A stretch of DNA of 64,000 nt. Origin: Paenibacillus radicis (ex Xue et al. 2023). Lineage in GTDB: Bacteria; Bacillota; Bacilli; Paenibacillales; NBRC-103111. A program made the position numbers and the translations under genes. The notes beneath the pieces were generated by a model. It was given only the letters and a program-made list of their open reading frames with translations. It had not been told where the DNA came from and made no database searches. Location: positions 558,001 through 622,000 of the forward strand of contig NZ_JANQBD010000001.1 of assembly GCF_024722015.1 (NCBI RefSeq), in the 5' to 3' direction. Below, in pieces: positions 8,711 to 17,043 of this stretch. Position 1 is the first letter of the stretch; each line of letters opens with the position of its first letter.

Positions 8711-10222
8711 ATGAGTAAACCTAACATTCTGCTGATAACTAGCGATCAACAGCACTGGAACACAATAGGTGCGTTTCAGTCCGAAGTATCTACGCCTAAT
8801 CTGGACCGGCTTGTAAGGGAAGGCACTACTTTTACACGAGCCTACTGCCCCAATCCAACCTGCACGCCAACCCGCGCATCCATCATTACAGGAATGTACC
8901 CTAGTCAGCATGGCGCATGGACACTCGGTACCAAGCTTCTGGAAGACCGCCACACCATTGGAGAGGATTTCAGCAGCGCCGGTTATCGTACTTCGCTTGT
9001 CGGCAAAGCGCATTTTCAGCCGCTGAAAAGCACGGAAGCCTATCCTTCGTTGGAATCATATCCTATCCTACAGGATTTAGAGTTTTGGAAAACTCATCAT
9101 GGCCCGTTCTACGGCTTCGACCATGTTGAGCTGGCGCGCAACCATACTAATGAAGCTCATGTCGGACAGCATTATGCTCTATGGATGGAGGAGAAGGGCT
9201 GTACAAATTGGCGTGATTATTATGTAGCTCCTACCGGTACAATGGATTCCTCCCTCCTCCATAAATGGCCCATTCCGGAGCAGTTCCATTACAATACATG
9301 GATTGCTGAACGCACGGGGGCACTTTTAGAGCAGTACAAGCAAGAGGATACTCCTTTCTTCCTATGGTCCAGCTTTTTCGATCCGCATCCGGACTATCTG
9401 GTGCCAGAGCCATGGGATACGATGTATGATCCTGACCAGCTGACGATACCGGTAGTGACCCCTGGCGAGCATGATCAGAATCCCCCGCATTTCGGCATGA
9501 CGCAGCAGAAAGCACCGGATTTTAGCCATTTGTTGGAATCGGGCTTCGGCATCCATGGGTATCATTCTCATACGAAGCTTTCCGAATATGACCGTAAACA
9601 GATTGTCGCGACCTATTACGGGATGATCAGTATGATGGACAAATATATCGGGAACATTCTCGATAAGCTGGAGGAGCTCGGACTGGCAGACAATACTATC
9701 GTTGTCTTTACGACCGACCATGGTCATTTCTTTGGCCAACACGGCCTTCAGTATAAAGGCGGGTTCCACTATGAGGATTTGATTAAAATTCCATTTATCG
9801 TCCGCTATCCGGGACAAGTACCGGCGGGTCAGCAATCTGACGCCATTCAGTCACTCGTCGATCTGGCTCCTACCTTCCTGAGCTTTGCCGGACTGGATAT
9901 TCCTTGTTCCATAAGTGGGGTAGATCAGAGCAAGGTGTGGCGTGGGCTTGAATCGCAGGCCAGAGATCATGCTATATGTGAATTCCGGCATGAGAAGACG
10001 ACCATTCACCAAAAAACCTATGTTGATAAGCGTTACAAAATAACCGTGTATTATAATCAAACCTATGGTGAGATTTTTGATTTACAAGAAGATCCCGGAG
10101 AAATTAATAACCTGTGGGACTCACCTGCCTCGGCCGGTTTAAAAACGGAGCTGCTGCTGAAGTATGTATGGGCAGAGCTCGGGAAAGAGCCTCTCGCTAT
10201 GCCGAGAATATGGCATGCTTGA
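8711..10222 (+). CDS. Sulfatase (alkaline phosphatase superfamily, Cys-type)
   Basis: This 503-residue enzyme begins with the sulfatase hallmark SKPNILLITSDQQ, whose Asp is a metal ligand. It has the modification motif C51-T-P-T-R55, where the Cys becomes formylglycine, and a second metal-binding block FTTDHGHFFGQHG. No signal peptide is visible, so it is probably cytoplasmic and acts on an imported sulfated sugar or sulfate ester. The ribosome binding site is GGAG 9 nt before the ATG. No maturation enzyme (formylglycine-generating enzyme or anSME) is encoded in the window. The AraC gene upstream is its likely activator. Confidence 0.92.
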   Translation: MSKPNILLITSDQQHWNTIGAFQSEVSTPNLDRLVREGTTFTRAYCPNPTCTPTRASIITGMYPSQHGAWTLGTKLLEDRHTIGEDFSSAGYRTSLVGKAHFQPLKSTEAYPSLESYPILQDLEFWKTHHGPFYGFDHVELARNHTNEAHVGQHYALWMEEKGCTNWRDYYVAPTGTMDSSLLHKWPIPEQFHYNTWIAERTGALLEQYKQEDTPFFLWSSFFDPHPDYLVPEPWDTMYDPDQLTIPVVTPGEHDQNPPHFGMTQQKAPDFSHLLESGFGIHGYHSHTKLSEYDRKQIVATYYGMISMMDKYIGNILDKLEELGLADNTIVVFTTDHGHFFGQHGLQYKGGFHYEDLIKIPFIVRYPGQVPAGQQSDAIQSLVDLAPTFLSFAGLDIPCSISGVDQSKVWRGLESQARDHAICEFRHEKTTIHQKTYVDKRYKITVYYNQTYGEIFDLQEDPGEINNLWDSPASAGLKTELLLKYVWAELGKEPLAMPRIWHA

Positions 10223-10247
10223 GTATTCTGCTTGTTTGGACAGTACG

Positions 10248-10277
10248 AAGAACCCCAGAGTCGTTCCCGAGGTTCTT
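10248..10277. terminator. Hairpin between convergent genes
   Basis: AAGAACC pairs with GGTTCTT around a 16-nt loop, 25 nt after the sulfatase stop and before the convergent MshEN gene. The T tract is poor, so it is a weak terminator call. Confidence 0.4.
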
Positions 10278-10293
10278 TGTGCTGTCATTAGCA

Positions 10294-11217
10294 TTAGACA
10301 CCTATGGCTGAGGATAAAGCTCCGGTATGAACAGGCTCGGTGCTCAATATAAAATCAAAGGATTTGTCCAGGTAGTGAACCTTTACCAATACAGCGGATG
10401 GAGACTGCTCAACGGAAACAGAAGATTGAGCGATCTGCGGAGTCAAGCTCAATTCGGTTCCACGATCAGACATATTAACAAGAAATATACCGTTATGCAA
10501 ATTGAGGAATTCGCCGACCGATGCTTCAGCCATTTCATCCGCTTCCGTGATAGGCTCCTGAGCATATCTGGCAGCTAAGTCTATCCAATTCGCTTGGTTA
10601 GACAGTATATAAGCGTACATATTAATTTCACCTTGGATATGCTGAAAGGTCGACCAATCATAGCTGCTTACAGGAACGAGCCAATCCCTGATTTCCAATC
10701 GTACGTGCGGGTCTATAAAGCGGATGACATTTTTGGCAAGAAGCGTCAAATAATCAACAACTATGGATCTATGGACGCCTTCATTATTATGCAGCAGTGA
10801 ATCAACAAGCGCGCGGATATCACCGTTTTTAATAGTGGAAAACCGTTCATCTGACAAACCATGGTCTTTCTTGTATTGGAACAACGTCGTGGAAATTTGA
10901 TATAAGCTCATGTAGTTTCTTTCCACAAGAGCTTGTCCGAGCAGCAGATGGTTGCTTTTTTGGGAAGAGAGCAATTTATTCAATTGCAGCTCCGTCAATA
11001 AGCCTTGCTCAACGGCAATTTCCCCGAATTTCATATCCCTCTGTGTCTGCTGAAGATGTACCCGCTCCACCTGCTCCGCACTCATGAAGCCTTCGTTGAT
11101 CGCAAGAAGTCCTAGCTTGACATGTGTCTTTTTTTGATATTCCCATACGTCTTCCAGCTCAGCGAAATTAATATAGCCCTTTTCCAGCAAATAATGCCCG
11201 AAATATTGACTAAACAT
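10294..11217 (-). CDS. Tandem MshEN-like modules with C-terminal CheX-like domain
   Basis: The 307-residue protein opens with four half-repeats of the pattern LG..L...G.I....L.....Q, at about residues 5-28, 32-57, 62-86 and 90-115 (for example KFGEIAVEQGLLTELQLNKL and LLLGQALVERNYMS). This matches two MshEN domains, a family known to bind cyclic di-GMP in type II/IV secretion ATPases. Residues from about 140 on resemble CheX/CheC phosphatases, with EMAEASVGEFLN (about 228-239) in place of the E..N active-site helix. The start at ATG 11217 follows GGAGGAGC and overlaps the CheY-like gene by 8 nt, so the two are coupled. The inferred role is dephosphorylation of the partner receiver under c-di-GMP control. 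Confidence 0.75.
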   Translation of the reverse strand: MFSQYFGHYLLEKGYINFAELEDVWEYQKKTHVKLGLLAINEGFMSAEQVERVHLQQTQRDMKFGEIAVEQGLLTELQLNKLLSSQKSNHLLLGQALVERNYMSLYQISTTLFQYKKDHGLSDERFSTIKNGDIRALVDSLLHNNEGVHRSIVVDYLTLLAKNVIRFIDPHVRLEIRDWLVPVSSYDWSTFQHIQGEINMYAYILSNQANWIDLAARYAQEPITEADEMAEASVGEFLNLHNGIFLVNMSDRGTELSLTPQIAQSSVSVEQSPSAVLVKVHYLDKSFDFILSTEPVHTGALSSAIGV

Positions 11218-11602
11218 TTTGCTCCTCCTTCCCATAAATGTATTTGGCTAATAACAGCTCCACATTTTCAGGAAGAATTGGCTTTTGAATGAAATCGTCA
11301 GCCCCCGCTTTAATTGCTTTTCTCAAATTGCCTTCCGTACCAACCGAAGAAGCCATAATAACAATGATGGACGGATTCATTTGTTTGATCTCGATGAGCG
11401 CTTCAATTCCATCTTGCTCAGGCATGACAATGTCCAGAAACACAACGGACGGGCACTTGTCTCTGCAAACCTCGACAGCCTCTCTACCGTTAACAGCTTC
11501 CAGAACCTCAATCCCGTCCATCCCCTCCAAAAGTTGTCTTAGCTTTTTACGAATCAGCATGGAATCATCACATACAAGTACTTGATAGCTTGTTTTATTC
11601 AT
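11210..11602 (-). CDS. CheY-like single-domain response regulator
   Basis: This 130-residue stand-alone receiver has the acidic pair CDD (about 11-13), phospho-acceptor D57 in VVFLDIVMPEQDG, the switch Ser/Thr in MASS and the conserved Lys in FIQKP (about 110). There is no output domain. The ATG at 11602 follows GGGGTGAG; the longer upstream frame has no site. It overlaps the MshEN-CheX gene, so the pair probably acts together on motility or another phosphorelay. No kinase lies next to it. Confidence 0.88.
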   Translation of the reverse strand: MNKTSYQVLVCDDSMLIRKKLRQLLEGMDGIEVLEAVNGREAVEVCRDKCPSVVFLDIVMPEQDGIEALIEIKQMNPSIIVIMASSVGTEGNLRKAIKAGADDFIQKPILPENVELLLAKYIYGKEEQNV

Positions 11603-11839
11603 GCGCGTCTCACCCCTGTTCGAATTATTCGTTGCATCTTCATTATACTTATTGAAATAATTACCTTTTTTAAGGGGATGATAAGATTTCATGAAAATTT
11701 TGTCGAATATTGTAAAGTTCTTTTGAAAAAGCTAAATCCGAGAGGATATATTCATCATCAATAGCTAGAGCTGCATCCATAAAAGCGGTTGAGACTACTA
11801 GTGAAATTATTTGTTGATAACCGCAGCTCTCCGCAATCA

Positions 11840-11960
11840 AACGCTCGCGATTCCCAGGTGTGCGTTGCGGCATTGCATGGCTGTCGGTCGAATCCCGCGC
11901 GATTCCCGGAGCGCGTTGCAGCATTGCATGGCGGTCGAATCCCGCACGATTCCTGCCCCC
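11840..11960. repeat. GC-rich dispersed repeat, two tandem copies
   Basis: Two copies of a unit with GCATTGCATGGC followed by GTCGAATCCCGC occur head to tail about 55 bp apart. The same motif recurs at 12612-12672 and in diverged form at 24050-24110, 39430-39490 (inverted) and 59028-59060. Confidence 0.6.
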
Positions 11961-12135
11961 CGTCAACTTTTGCTAGGGGGTTATTATTCGACTAAATATG
12001 GAAGAACTTGAGGCTCTGCTTTATAATCAGTACCTGATAAAAAACGGAGTCGATTAAAGGCGAGGTCGCTGATTCATAATATTCCGCCAACCACCACAAA
12101 GGGCTGTAAAGCACTCTCGGTTCCATAAGCTGTAG

Positions 12136-12324
12136 AAATAACTGGAAAAAACCCCTCTAATTTAATCGTTTTTTTCAGTTGGTCGCATATAACTGGAATT
12201 TCTGGAGCTAAATCAGAACATTTCTTTAAATACAGGATATTTTAGGGATATTAGAGGTATAATTTCCAGATAAATGCTCTATTTCAGCACTGAAGGCAAA
12301 ATTAGCGGGATGTTTTCCAGTTCG
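12136..12324. repeat. Palindromic dispersed element (TTCCAGTTA family), four arms
   Basis: Four copies of a roughly 24-nt arm of the type AATTAGCGGGATTTTTCCAGTT occur at 12136-12167 and 12189-12213 (reverse) and 12247-12273 and 12299-12324 (forward), 50-60 bp apart. The reverse-reverse-forward-forward order lets the whole element fold into one long hairpin. Three more elements with the same design are in the window. Confidence 0.65.
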
Positions 12325-12449
12325 TGCTCGGCCATGAGGTAGAGGACAGGCGATCAGGTGGCTTCGTAAATAGCAGGGCGACATCCAAGAAACCGAAGCG
12401 GAGACCAACAGAGGAAGTGTTTGTTATTCTATTTACTCAGAAAGCACAA

Positions 12450-12500
12450 TAAACAGAGAAATAAAGGAACAGCTTACTTGTTCCTTTAACTCTCTGTTTA
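12450..12500. terminator. Long hairpin with CAGAG/CTCTG base
   Basis: TAAACAGAGAAATAAAGGAA pairs almost perfectly with TTCCTTTAACTCTCTGTTTA. A related hairpin with a different stem sequence is at 24850-24898 in matching flanks. It may be a bidirectional terminator or a mobile hairpin element. Confidence 0.5.
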
Positions 12501-12611
12501 TGTGCATCGTTTTCTTATTCGCCCCACATAACGGCATTTCAAATTCCGATAACACCTTAAATTGGAGGCTGCAGATTGAGAAATTTTCCTTCCGTTCAAC
12601 CCTTTCAATTC

Positions 12612-12672
12612 AACGCGCGCGAATCCCGGGCGCGCGTTGCGGCATTGCATGGCGGTCGGTCGAACCCCACTT
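12612..12672. repeat. GC-rich dispersed repeat, single copy
   Basis: This is another copy of the GTTGCGGCATTGCATGG motif with a palindromic GC-rich lead (CGCGCGAATCCCGGGCGCGCG). It ends 24 bp from the creatininase-family stop codon. Confidence 0.6.
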
Positions 12673-12696
12673 GGCGGCGGATATATAGCCCCTCAG

Positions 12697-13578
12697 CTAA
12701 CCGTGACGAATGCTCCCGACTTCACCTTGTTTCCAACGGGAATTATCGGAAACAGGAGCCTGACCGGGTCTCGGCTGCAGGGTGCTCCATTGCGTTTCGG
12801 ATCTTATCATCTCCTGCCAAATTCCCTCCGTTTGCTCAAAAGAGAGCATTTGGTTTTCATTGGCTGAAGGCAAATGCTCTGTAAGTCCAGTCATAATTTG
12901 TTCCAATTTATGCAAACACACCTCAATAATTCCCTGGCCAAACTCTTCCGAAGCATCCAACGCATCATGTCCAAGCGCGAGCCTGCCCCCGCTGCCGGGG
13001 ACTGTTTCCAATTTCTTTTTACTGACATCAATCAGCTCAGGTCGAAGATACATTAACACGGAAATTTCGTACTTTCCCGCATGGTCCCCTTGATAATGCG
13101 GTGCTGCTAAATCGAAGTCCGTCCCCATCCAGATACGCATTCCGGTATAGCCGGTAAAATAGTTAATGACCCGGCGCAAATCCTCCGGATGGGCTCCTCC
13201 ATGTCCGGACAGCACAACCGCCGCTTGAAATCCTGCGTTATACAAGGCACGGAGCTGATACAAGAAAAAATGAAGAAAAATATACGACGGTACCGATGTC
13301 ATATGCGGATTGTTTTCTCCGACATGCTCCTCTAGAAATTTGGCCGAAGGTCCGATTTCGTGGATGTGATAGTTCATGGTCGGAGCCACAATGCCGCCCC
13401 AGCGTCTGGCAGCCTCATAGGTGAGATGCTCCGCCTTAAACGTATCCAGCCCGAAAGCGCTGATCTGCCCATGCGGCTCGCATAGCCCCAATGGAAGATA
13501 CACCAAAGGAAGATTCCTTTGGCGTGTTTTGAATTCATCCGGAAACAGCTCCAACCAAGCCACTTTTTCTGTTGTCAT
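12697..13578 (-). CDS. Creatininase-family amidohydrolase
   Basis: The 293-residue protein has the creatininase/creatinine amidohydrolase pattern: LPLGLCEPHGQ (about 26-36) with metal ligands Glu and His, an Asp in GLDTFKA, and SGHGGAHPEDLR (about 120-131). Family members hydrolyse cyclic amides or act on peptide intermediates; MftE of mycofactocin and ArfB are known relatives. The start ATG overlaps the stop of the aldo/keto reductase gene (ATGA), so translation is coupled. It is the last gene of a three-gene operon with a ferritin-like protein. The substrate is unknown. Confidence 0.85.
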   Translation of the reverse strand: MTTEKVAWLELFPDEFKTRQRNLPLVYLPLGLCEPHGQISAFGLDTFKAEHLTYEAARRWGGIVAPTMNYHIHEIGPSAKFLEEHVGENNPHMTSVPSYIFLHFFLYQLRALYNAGFQAAVVLSGHGGAHPEDLRRVINYFTGYTGMRIWMGTDFDLAAPHYQGDHAGKYEISVLMYLRPELIDVSKKKLETVPGSGGRLALGHDALDASEEFGQGIIEVCLHKLEQIMTGLTEHLPSANENQMLSFEQTEGIWQEMIRSETQWSTLQPRPGQAPVSDNSRWKQGEVGSIRHG

Positions 13579-14603
13579 AGGTCCAGATGCCTTCTCTCAT
13601 GATAGAAATGGCGGAACCAACGATTGCGGACTTTCATGCTGTCAAAAAGGTGATCCGGCAGCGCTCCCTTGCGGGCAGCGTCGATATTAGCTTCCGCATA
13701 TTCCCGGACTTGCATCGAGGTCAGCGCCACCGTCACTCCCGGATCATTTAGCACAAATCTCACAGCCAACTCCGCCAAGCTATCGGAATAGTCCGGAATG
13801 TATTCTTGCAATCGATTTACTTTATTCATATATAACGAACGCGGAACACAATCGAAATATTGGTACCTATAGTCTGACGGAGGAATCTCGGTGTTCTCCT
13901 TAAGCCATCCTGTAAGTCCTCCTTCGTCCATAATGACGCGGGCAATGACAGCGACTCCATGATCCCGGCATACAGGGACAAGACCATCAAACGCAGTGGA
14001 ATCAAATATATTGATGATGGTCTGAATGGCATCAATATGACCGGACCTGGCCAGTCCGATGCCCAAGTCACTGCGATGGTCCGGAAGTGACACTCCAATG
14101 AAGCGGAGCTTCCCTTGTTCTCTCAAGCGAATCAGTTCCTCCATCCAATAATCGGAGTCATCCCACTGAGGCCAATACTGGTGCATCTGCACCAAATCGA
14201 TGCAATCCATATCAAGCTGACGGAGCGACTCCTCTACACTTTCCGTTACGCTGCCTCGGGGATATGCCGCCTCCACCGGAATAGCATAGTGAAACCCCGC
14301 TCCGGGCAAATATCCGGCCGGCGCCTGCCTTGCCTCCACTTTCGTAGCAACAAACGGCCGCGGACCGCCCCATCGCTTCAGCGCCTTTCCCACTAATTCT
14401 TCAGATCGACCGTATGCCCGAGCCGTATCGATGAAATTAACCCCCTGCTCTAAGCTGTATAACAAGGATTCAATCATTGTTTCATCGTCCTGTACGCCGA
14501 AGCGACCATCTAATCCCATAGCTCCAAAGCCAAGACGAAATAAGGAATTCTCCTGACCCCTAAGTGATAAATTATGCACAGCAGCCGTCTGCCCCTCTCG
14601 CAT
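13575..14603 (-). CDS. Aldo/keto reductase
   Basis: This enzyme has 342 residues when started at ATG 14603, which overlaps the upstream stop as TGATG; an alternative TTG at 14645 would lie inside the upstream gene. Family features are FGAMGLDGRFG at the N-terminus, DTARAYGRSEE with the catalytic Asp and Tyr, and a later VATKVEA with the Lys; the usual His lies in QMHQYW. It resembles the L-fucose/D-threo-aldose dehydrogenase type of AKR. Coupling on both sides shows it acts in one process with the ferritin-like and creatininase-family proteins. Confidence 0.88.
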   Translation of the reverse strand: MREGQTAAVHNLSLRGQENSLFRLGFGAMGLDGRFGVQDDETMIESLLYSLEQGVNFIDTARAYGRSEELVGKALKRWGGPRPFVATKVEARQAPAGYLPGAGFHYAIPVEAAYPRGSVTESVEESLRQLDMDCIDLVQMHQYWPQWDDSDYWMEELIRLREQGKLRFIGVSLPDHRSDLGIGLARSGHIDAIQTIINIFDSTAFDGLVPVCRDHGVAVIARVIMDEGGLTGWLKENTEIPPSDYRYQYFDCVPRSLYMNKVNRLQEYIPDYSDSLAELAVRFVLNDPGVTVALTSMQVREYAEANIDAARKGALPDHLFDSMKVRNRWFRHFYHERRHLDL

Positions 14604-15949
14604 CAATAGGTACCGTATTCCAGCGTGCTCGTATGGAAGCCGCAAAATGCCGGGAAATTTTGCGCCAGCTTGTCGATTTCATCCGGTTGGACAGTCTGAA
14701 GCTCCTCAAGCCGACGCTTCCTTGCCCTCTCCGCCATGATTTTAGGGGTCACCATATCTCCAACCTGCTTATACAGCTCCGGTCCCCATTGGGTGCCGAA
14801 ATCGACATGAAGCCTTTCATCAACGATATCGAATTCGGTTTGGATAGCTGACATGCTATCTCCGAATTTCCAGAAAGCTTCTACAGCCTTCCGCTTTTTC
14901 GCGAATGAACATGCCTCTGCGACCATGGTCAGCCATGCATACATATCCGCATAACGCGCATCATTCTCCTCGCTAAGCGTCGAAGTCCGAAGCCATTTGA
15001 AATCGGTTGTCTTGAAGCCAAACTGCTGCAAGCGCCGCATCCCCATTTCGCTATGGCGAAACTCATCCCACATATGGCGCGCGAAGTCATAATAGAAGGT
15101 CAGCGGCATGTTCTGCACCGAATAGTACAGGTAGGTCATTGTTTCCGCAGGCGAAATTTCCGTAGCGTTAATGTAGACCATCTGGCGTACTGAATTAAAC
15201 AAAGGGGACATCCCATCGTCAGAATATGCTTGCGCTGTGCCGCCATGACTTTCAAGAGGAGGGAACCGTTCTTCATCCATTGCCGGCACCTCAGGAATCG
15301 GGCCGACAGGCTCATAGTTCGGAGCCGCCGGGTACAACGGACTCGTACCGGACTGCGAGCTTTTCAGTGTATTCCACAGCTTGGCCGCATAGTCAGTCCA
15401 CTCCTCAACCATCTGCCCGGCTGTTTCATCCAACCCTACAAACCGAAGCTGTTCGTCCAACCAAGCCAAAATATCTTGACGATCTAATAAAACAATTCGA
15501 ATCTGGTCGATGCTCGGTGCATCCAGAACCGGATCGGTTTTAGTTAAAAACTCATCGTACTCCGCGAGCAGGTTGCGGTAAAACAAGCGATAACCGGCCA
15601 AATATGCCTCTGAGGAAGGTGCCGAAGCCAGCCTTTCGTATACTTCGCGAATCCGTTGAGGAGATTTCTCCTCTCCCAAACCTCCGGGAAGCTCGATAAT
15701 ACGCTTCTGCAGACTTTCTGCATGGCGGATGTGCAGGTAAGTCAGACGTCCCAGCTTCAGCTTCACTTCATACGCTTTACTTGCCGTGACCCATCCTGCT
15801 GCCGCACGAGAAAGCTCGAATTCATGCCATAAGAGCGGTTTCAAAAACTTCGCTGTATCCGTAGGACGTAAATAACGCGAGCTCTTCACTTCCCGCCCGG
15901 CTTTGTCCCGTTCCATATCTACAATACCTTTTACATGATGGTCGCTCAT
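14603..15949 (-). CDS. Ferritin-like (putative di-iron) protein of unknown function
   Basis: The 448-residue protein has two helical blocks with candidate iron ligands: LWHEFELSRAA with YLHIRHAESLQKR near the N-terminus, and TYLYYSVQNM with WDEFRHSEMGMRRL in the middle. E..H and D-E-x-R-H spacing is typical of ferritin-like four-helix bundles, so a di-iron oxidase or oxygenase is possible. I do not recognise a named family. The start at ATG 15949 is 8 nt after AAGGAGG; an ATG two codons upstream is too close to the site. It is first in the operon with AKR and creatininase-family genes and divergent from an AraC gene. Confidence 0.75.
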   Translation of the reverse strand: MSDHHVKGIVDMERDKAGREVKSSRYLRPTDTAKFLKPLLWHEFELSRAAAGWVTASKAYEVKLKLGRLTYLHIRHAESLQKRIIELPGGLGEEKSPQRIREVYERLASAPSSEAYLAGYRLFYRNLLAEYDEFLTKTDPVLDAPSIDQIRIVLLDRQDILAWLDEQLRFVGLDETAGQMVEEWTDYAAKLWNTLKSSQSGTSPLYPAAPNYEPVGPIPEVPAMDEERFPPLESHGGTAQAYSDDGMSPLFNSVRQMVYINATEISPAETMTYLYYSVQNMPLTFYYDFARHMWDEFRHSEMGMRRLQQFGFKTTDFKWLRTSTLSEENDARYADMYAWLTMVAEACSFAKKRKAVEAFWKFGDSMSAIQTEFDIVDERLHVDFGTQWGPELYKQVGDMVTPKIMAERARKRRLEELQTVQPDEIDKLAQNFPAFCGFHTSTLEYGTY

Positions 15950-16037
15950 AAACATTTCCTCCTTGATTGTGGTACCTTCAATTTATCAGAAATTTCGATT
16001 CATATGTCACACCTCCTTGCTTGAAAATAACACAATA

Positions 16038-16065
16038 TTGCGATTTCTATTCCAAGTGGTACAAT
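16038..16065 (+). promoter_or_regulatory. Sigma-A promoter of the AraC gene at 16104
   Basis: TTGCGA (16038-16043) and TACAAT (16060-16065) are separated by 16 bp, 38 nt before the ATG. Confidence 0.5.
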
Positions 16066-16103
16066 AGTTTACGAAGGAAGAATCGACTGGAGTGAAGCGA
16101 ACA

Positions 16104-16982
16104 ATGAAGCATATCGAGTTGTTTGATTTGAATAAATTCCCGTTATACTCCGTCGTACGCAGAACCTCTACTCAGCATGATTCATTTAAAGAAACGTTTC
16201 ACGCCCATCAAGGTATGGAGCTGCAATACATCCATGAAGGAAAAGGCCAACTGCTGATCGATCAGCGATCCTTGGATATCGGGTCCGGTACATTGTGCTT
16301 GTTTCAACCCTATCAACTTCACCGACTGCAGCCGGTCATTGATGTAAACAATCATTATATTCGCAGCTTCGTGTTATTTGAGCCCTCTGTCTTTGAACCT
16401 TATCTTCGGAGCCTTCCATTGCTCCATTCGTTCTTTCAGCAGCTGTGTCAAGGCTCTCTGCAAAGTCCAGTCATTTATCCACTCAGGGAAGAGCATGACC
16501 TTGTAAAGGTGCTCACCGGTTATGGAGAAAGCCGGGTTGATGCGAATTCAGAGCCGTACCGGGAAGATGCGGCATCCTTCCTTGTTTCGCTGCTGCGTCA
16601 CTTGCGTCCCCTGCTGTCCGATCCAGGGCGCATACCTGTGCTTAATCAGAGACCGGTACACCGCGCCGAACAAATGATGCAATGGATCGAGCGCCATTAC
16701 ACCGAAGTGTTCCGTCTGGAATCATTGGCTGCCGAGCTGCATATGTCGCCGTATTATGTTTCCCATCTGTTCCAGGAAACGACCGGAACTAGCCTGTCTG
16801 AATATTTAAAAGCCCGCCGAATTCGGCAGGCTTGTGTACTTTTAACGATAAGCGATAAATCCGTAACCGAGATCGGCGAATCCGTCGGACTTGGGAACAC
16901 CTCTTACTTTTGTCGGACCTTCAAGGAAAGCAAGGGGCAAACCCCACACCAATACCGCCTTCAGTGGAAAAAGAAATCCTAG
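16104..16982 (+). CDS. AraC-family transcriptional regulator
   Basis: This 292-residue protein has a cupin sensing domain near the N-terminus (HAHQGMELQYIHEGKGQLL) and a C-terminal AraC domain (about 185-290; LAAELHMSPYYVSHLFQETT and ESVGLGNTSYFCRTFKESKG). ATG 16104 is preceded by GGAGTGA at 8 nt; GTG 16092 is an alternative start. It diverges from the ferritin-like/AKR/creatininase operon and is probably its activator. Confidence 0.9.
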   Translation: MKHIELFDLNKFPLYSVVRRTSTQHDSFKETFHAHQGMELQYIHEGKGQLLIDQRSLDIGSGTLCLFQPYQLHRLQPVIDVNNHYIRSFVLFEPSVFEPYLRSLPLLHSFFQQLCQGSLQSPVIYPLREEHDLVKVLTGYGESRVDANSEPYREDAASFLVSLLRHLRPLLSDPGRIPVLNQRPVHRAEQMMQWIERHYTEVFRLESLAAELHMSPYYVSHLFQETTGTSLSEYLKARRIRQACVLLTISDKSVTEIGESVGLGNTSYFCRTFKESKGQTPHQYRLQWKKKS

Positions 16983-17037
16983 GAGTCTCTCTAACGAATA
17001 CATATTCACGAAGATCAACTCGTCGGACAGACTCCTA
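16980..17037. terminator. Bidirectional terminator between convergent regulators
   Basis: TAGGAGTCT pairs with AGACTCCTA. On the plus strand it is followed by TCCTTTTT, and it sits between two convergent stop codons. Confidence 0.6.
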
Positions 17038-17043
17038 TCCTTT

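Larger units (their letters stand above)
11603..12696. repeat. Gene-free island made of dispersed repeats
   Basis: I see no credible gene in these 1.1 kb. It holds GC-rich copies of a motif with GTTGCGGCATTGCATGG (11840-11960 twice, 12612-12672 once), a four-arm palindromic element (12136-12324) and a long hairpin (12450-12500). Related copies occur at 23.9-24.9, 39.2-39.6 and 57.9-59.1 kb. Confidence 0.6.
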
